The notes beneath the pieces were generated by a model. It did no database searches. It was not told the DNA's origin and saw only the letters and a list, made by a program, of their open reading frames with translations. A program made the translations under genes and the position numbers. 15,871 nt of DNA, taken from assembly GCA_910584285.1 (NCBI GenBank), contig CAJTYK010000047.1:1-15871 (forward strand), written 5' to 3'. This DNA comes from an uncultured Oscillospiraceae bacterium. GTDB lineage: Bacteria > Bacillota > Clostridia > Oscillospirales > Oscillospiraceae. Positions 14,666-15,871 of the stretch are shown in pieces (position 1 is the first letter of the stretch; each line of letters begins with the position of its first letter).

Positions 14666-15871
14666 TCATTTTTTGCCCACTGTTTCGTCTGTGATAGATT
14701 CCATGGCCTGCCCCAGGCTCATGCCGCCTGCAACAGCCTCCTTCCGGGCGGCATTCACCGCCTGGATGGTCTTCATCTTCTCGCCAGTCAGGGAGTAGCC
14801 CCTCATGGCCAGCAGGGTGGCCGCCCAGGCCAGCATGGGGATGATGCAGAACATCACGATCACCGCCACCTTGATGCCGCCGGAGTAAGGCGTACCGTCG
14901 TCCGGCAGTTCGTGCAGGCCCGCGCAGATGAGGAAAATAAACGCCACCAGCGTCTGGGCCAGGGAGGACACCAGCTTGTCCACCAGGGAGAACAGGGTAC
15001 CCATGATGCCCGGTATGTACTTGCCGGAGCGGTAGGTCTCGTAGTCGGAGCAGTCCGCCACCATGGGGATGGGCATATCTGCCGTGGCGTAGTACGCGCC
15101 GTAGCCGATGCCGAAGAAAATGATAAACAGGATGGTGTACAGGTTGATGGCGCCGCCGCCCTGGAAGGGGAAGGACAGCATACGGGCCGGAGTGCCGTGG
15201 TCGCTGAACAGCAGCAGCGCCAGCACGCCCACGTAGCAGCCCAGGGCTACGGAGACGTAGCGCACCAGGGACGCCCGCTGGCCCAGCTTCTGAGAGGTGC
15301 GCATACTGAGCAGGAAGAAGGGCACCGCGCACACGTAGCCCAGCACCATCATGGGCAGGTACAGGGAGTTGTAATTGCCCATCAGGATGCCGTACAGCGC
15401 CAGCAGGACGGTGGTGTTGGTGGCGATGGCCAGGGCCAGCTTGCACCCCGCGCCCGCCACCATCAGCCGCTGCATGGGCTTGTTGTTTTTGATGATCTCC
15501 ACGTACTCGGAGAGCTTTACCTTCTCCTGCTTTTCGCCGCCGATGCCGTAATATTTGGGGTTATCCTTCTCGGCAATGCCGATGATGGCCAGGATAGTCA
15601 GGAACACGGAAATGGCGATGCCGATGGGGGTGATGATGCGGTACACCATGGGGTCGGCGTAGCCGGAGGTGATGACGTTGCCCGCAGCGTCCTTCACGTC
15701 GTACATCCCCTTCACCAGCGGGATCATGAACTGCATGACCCCCATGCCCAGCAGGGAGCCCACCGTGTTGAAGATGGTGAACATGGGCCGCTGGTTGGGG
15801 TCGTTGGTGAGCACGGTCTGGCCCGCCCGGGTGCAGGAGGTCTGGAAGGTGTAGCCGATGACCCAGACGAA
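14666..15871 (-). CDS. GPH-type (MFS) sugar transporter 3, N-terminus beyond right edge
   Basis: The C-terminal 401 residues of a glycoside-pentoside-hexuronide-type transporter; the frame is open through the right edge. Compared with transporter 2, about 120 N-terminal residues are missing. The piece begins in helix 4 (FVWVIGYTFQ), followed by the cytoplasmic loop with TNDPNQRP, which matches TNDPNER of transporter 2, and later helices with GIGYGAYYATADMPIPMVAD and the conserved DYETYRSGKYIPG stretch before helix 11. The helix-2 cation site cannot be judged here. An internal GTG at 15812-15814 is not a believable start because the coding signal continues upstream without a stop. It is co-oriented with transporter 2 but separated by 247 bp. 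The substrate is unknown; it may belong to a neighbouring sugar locus. Confidence 0.88.
   Translation of the reverse strand, partial: FVWVIGYTFQTSCTRAGQTVLTNDPNQRPMFTIFNTVGSLLGMGVMQFMIPLVKGMYDVKDAAGNVITSGYADPMVYRIITPIGIAISVFLTILAIIGIAEKDNPKYYGIGGEKQEKVKLSEYVEIIKNNKPMQRLMVAGAGCKLALAIATNTTVLLALYGILMGNYNSLYLPMMVLGYVCAVPFFLLSMRTSQKLGQRASLVRYVSVALGCYVGVLALLLFSDHGTPARMLSFPFQGGGAINLYTILFIIFFGIGYGAYYATADMPIPMVADCSDYETYRSGKYIPGIMGTLFSLVDKLVSSLAQTLVAFIFLICAGLHELPDDGTPYSGGIKVAVIVMFCIIPMLAWAATLLAMRGYSLTGEKMKTIQAVNAARKEAVAGGMSLGQAMESITDETVGKK

Noticed and set aside
1..15871. Insertion sequences, CRISPR arrays, tRNA or rRNA genes
   Set aside because: No transposase or integrase frame, no regularly spaced repeats and no recognisable tRNA or rRNA segment was seen on either strand. 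The internal repeats are paralogous enzyme genes.

Overview
The window reads as part of a carbohydrate-utilisation locus from a GC-rich Gram-positive gut-type anaerobe, most likely a Clostridia member (Oscillospirales-like). I infer this from G+C-rich coding DNA, strong AAGGAGG-type Shine-Dalgarno sites, GTG and TTG starts, GPH-family sugar symporters, and the absence of SusC/SusD genes. The species assignment is an inference only.

Layout. From about 11,848 down to position 1 the minus strand carries eight tightly packed genes with gaps of 2-21 nt and one 20-nt overlap, which looks like one operon. In transcription order they are: GH43 (copy A), XynE-like SGNH esterase, CE4/NodB-type deacetylase, GH2 (copy A), GPH-type transporter, GH43 (copy B), GH2 (copy B), and xylulokinase, which is cut by the left edge. 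A divergent AraC-family regulator (11,911-12,942, plus strand) shares a 62-bp promoter region with the operon. That region holds an 18-bp perfect palindrome. Convergent with the regulator, and only 3 bp away, is a second GPH-type transporter (12,946-14,418, minus). A 247-bp AT-rich intergenic region follows, and then a third GPH-type transporter that is cut by the right edge.

How it may work together. None of the enzymes shows a signal peptide, so the picture is import of short, probably acetylated oligosaccharides by symporters and then breakdown in the cytoplasm. The esterase and the deacetylase-like protein would remove acyl groups, the GH43 enzymes would remove arabinosyl or xylosyl units, and the GH2 enzymes would remove a beta-linked (or arabinopyranosyl) sugar. 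Released pentose would pass, after isomerisation by enzymes not in this window, to xylulokinase and the pentose-phosphate pathway. The AraC protein probably senses the sugar. Enzyme families are read from sequence motifs; the actual glycan is inferred and not proven.

I found no rRNA, tRNA, CRISPR array or insertion sequence.
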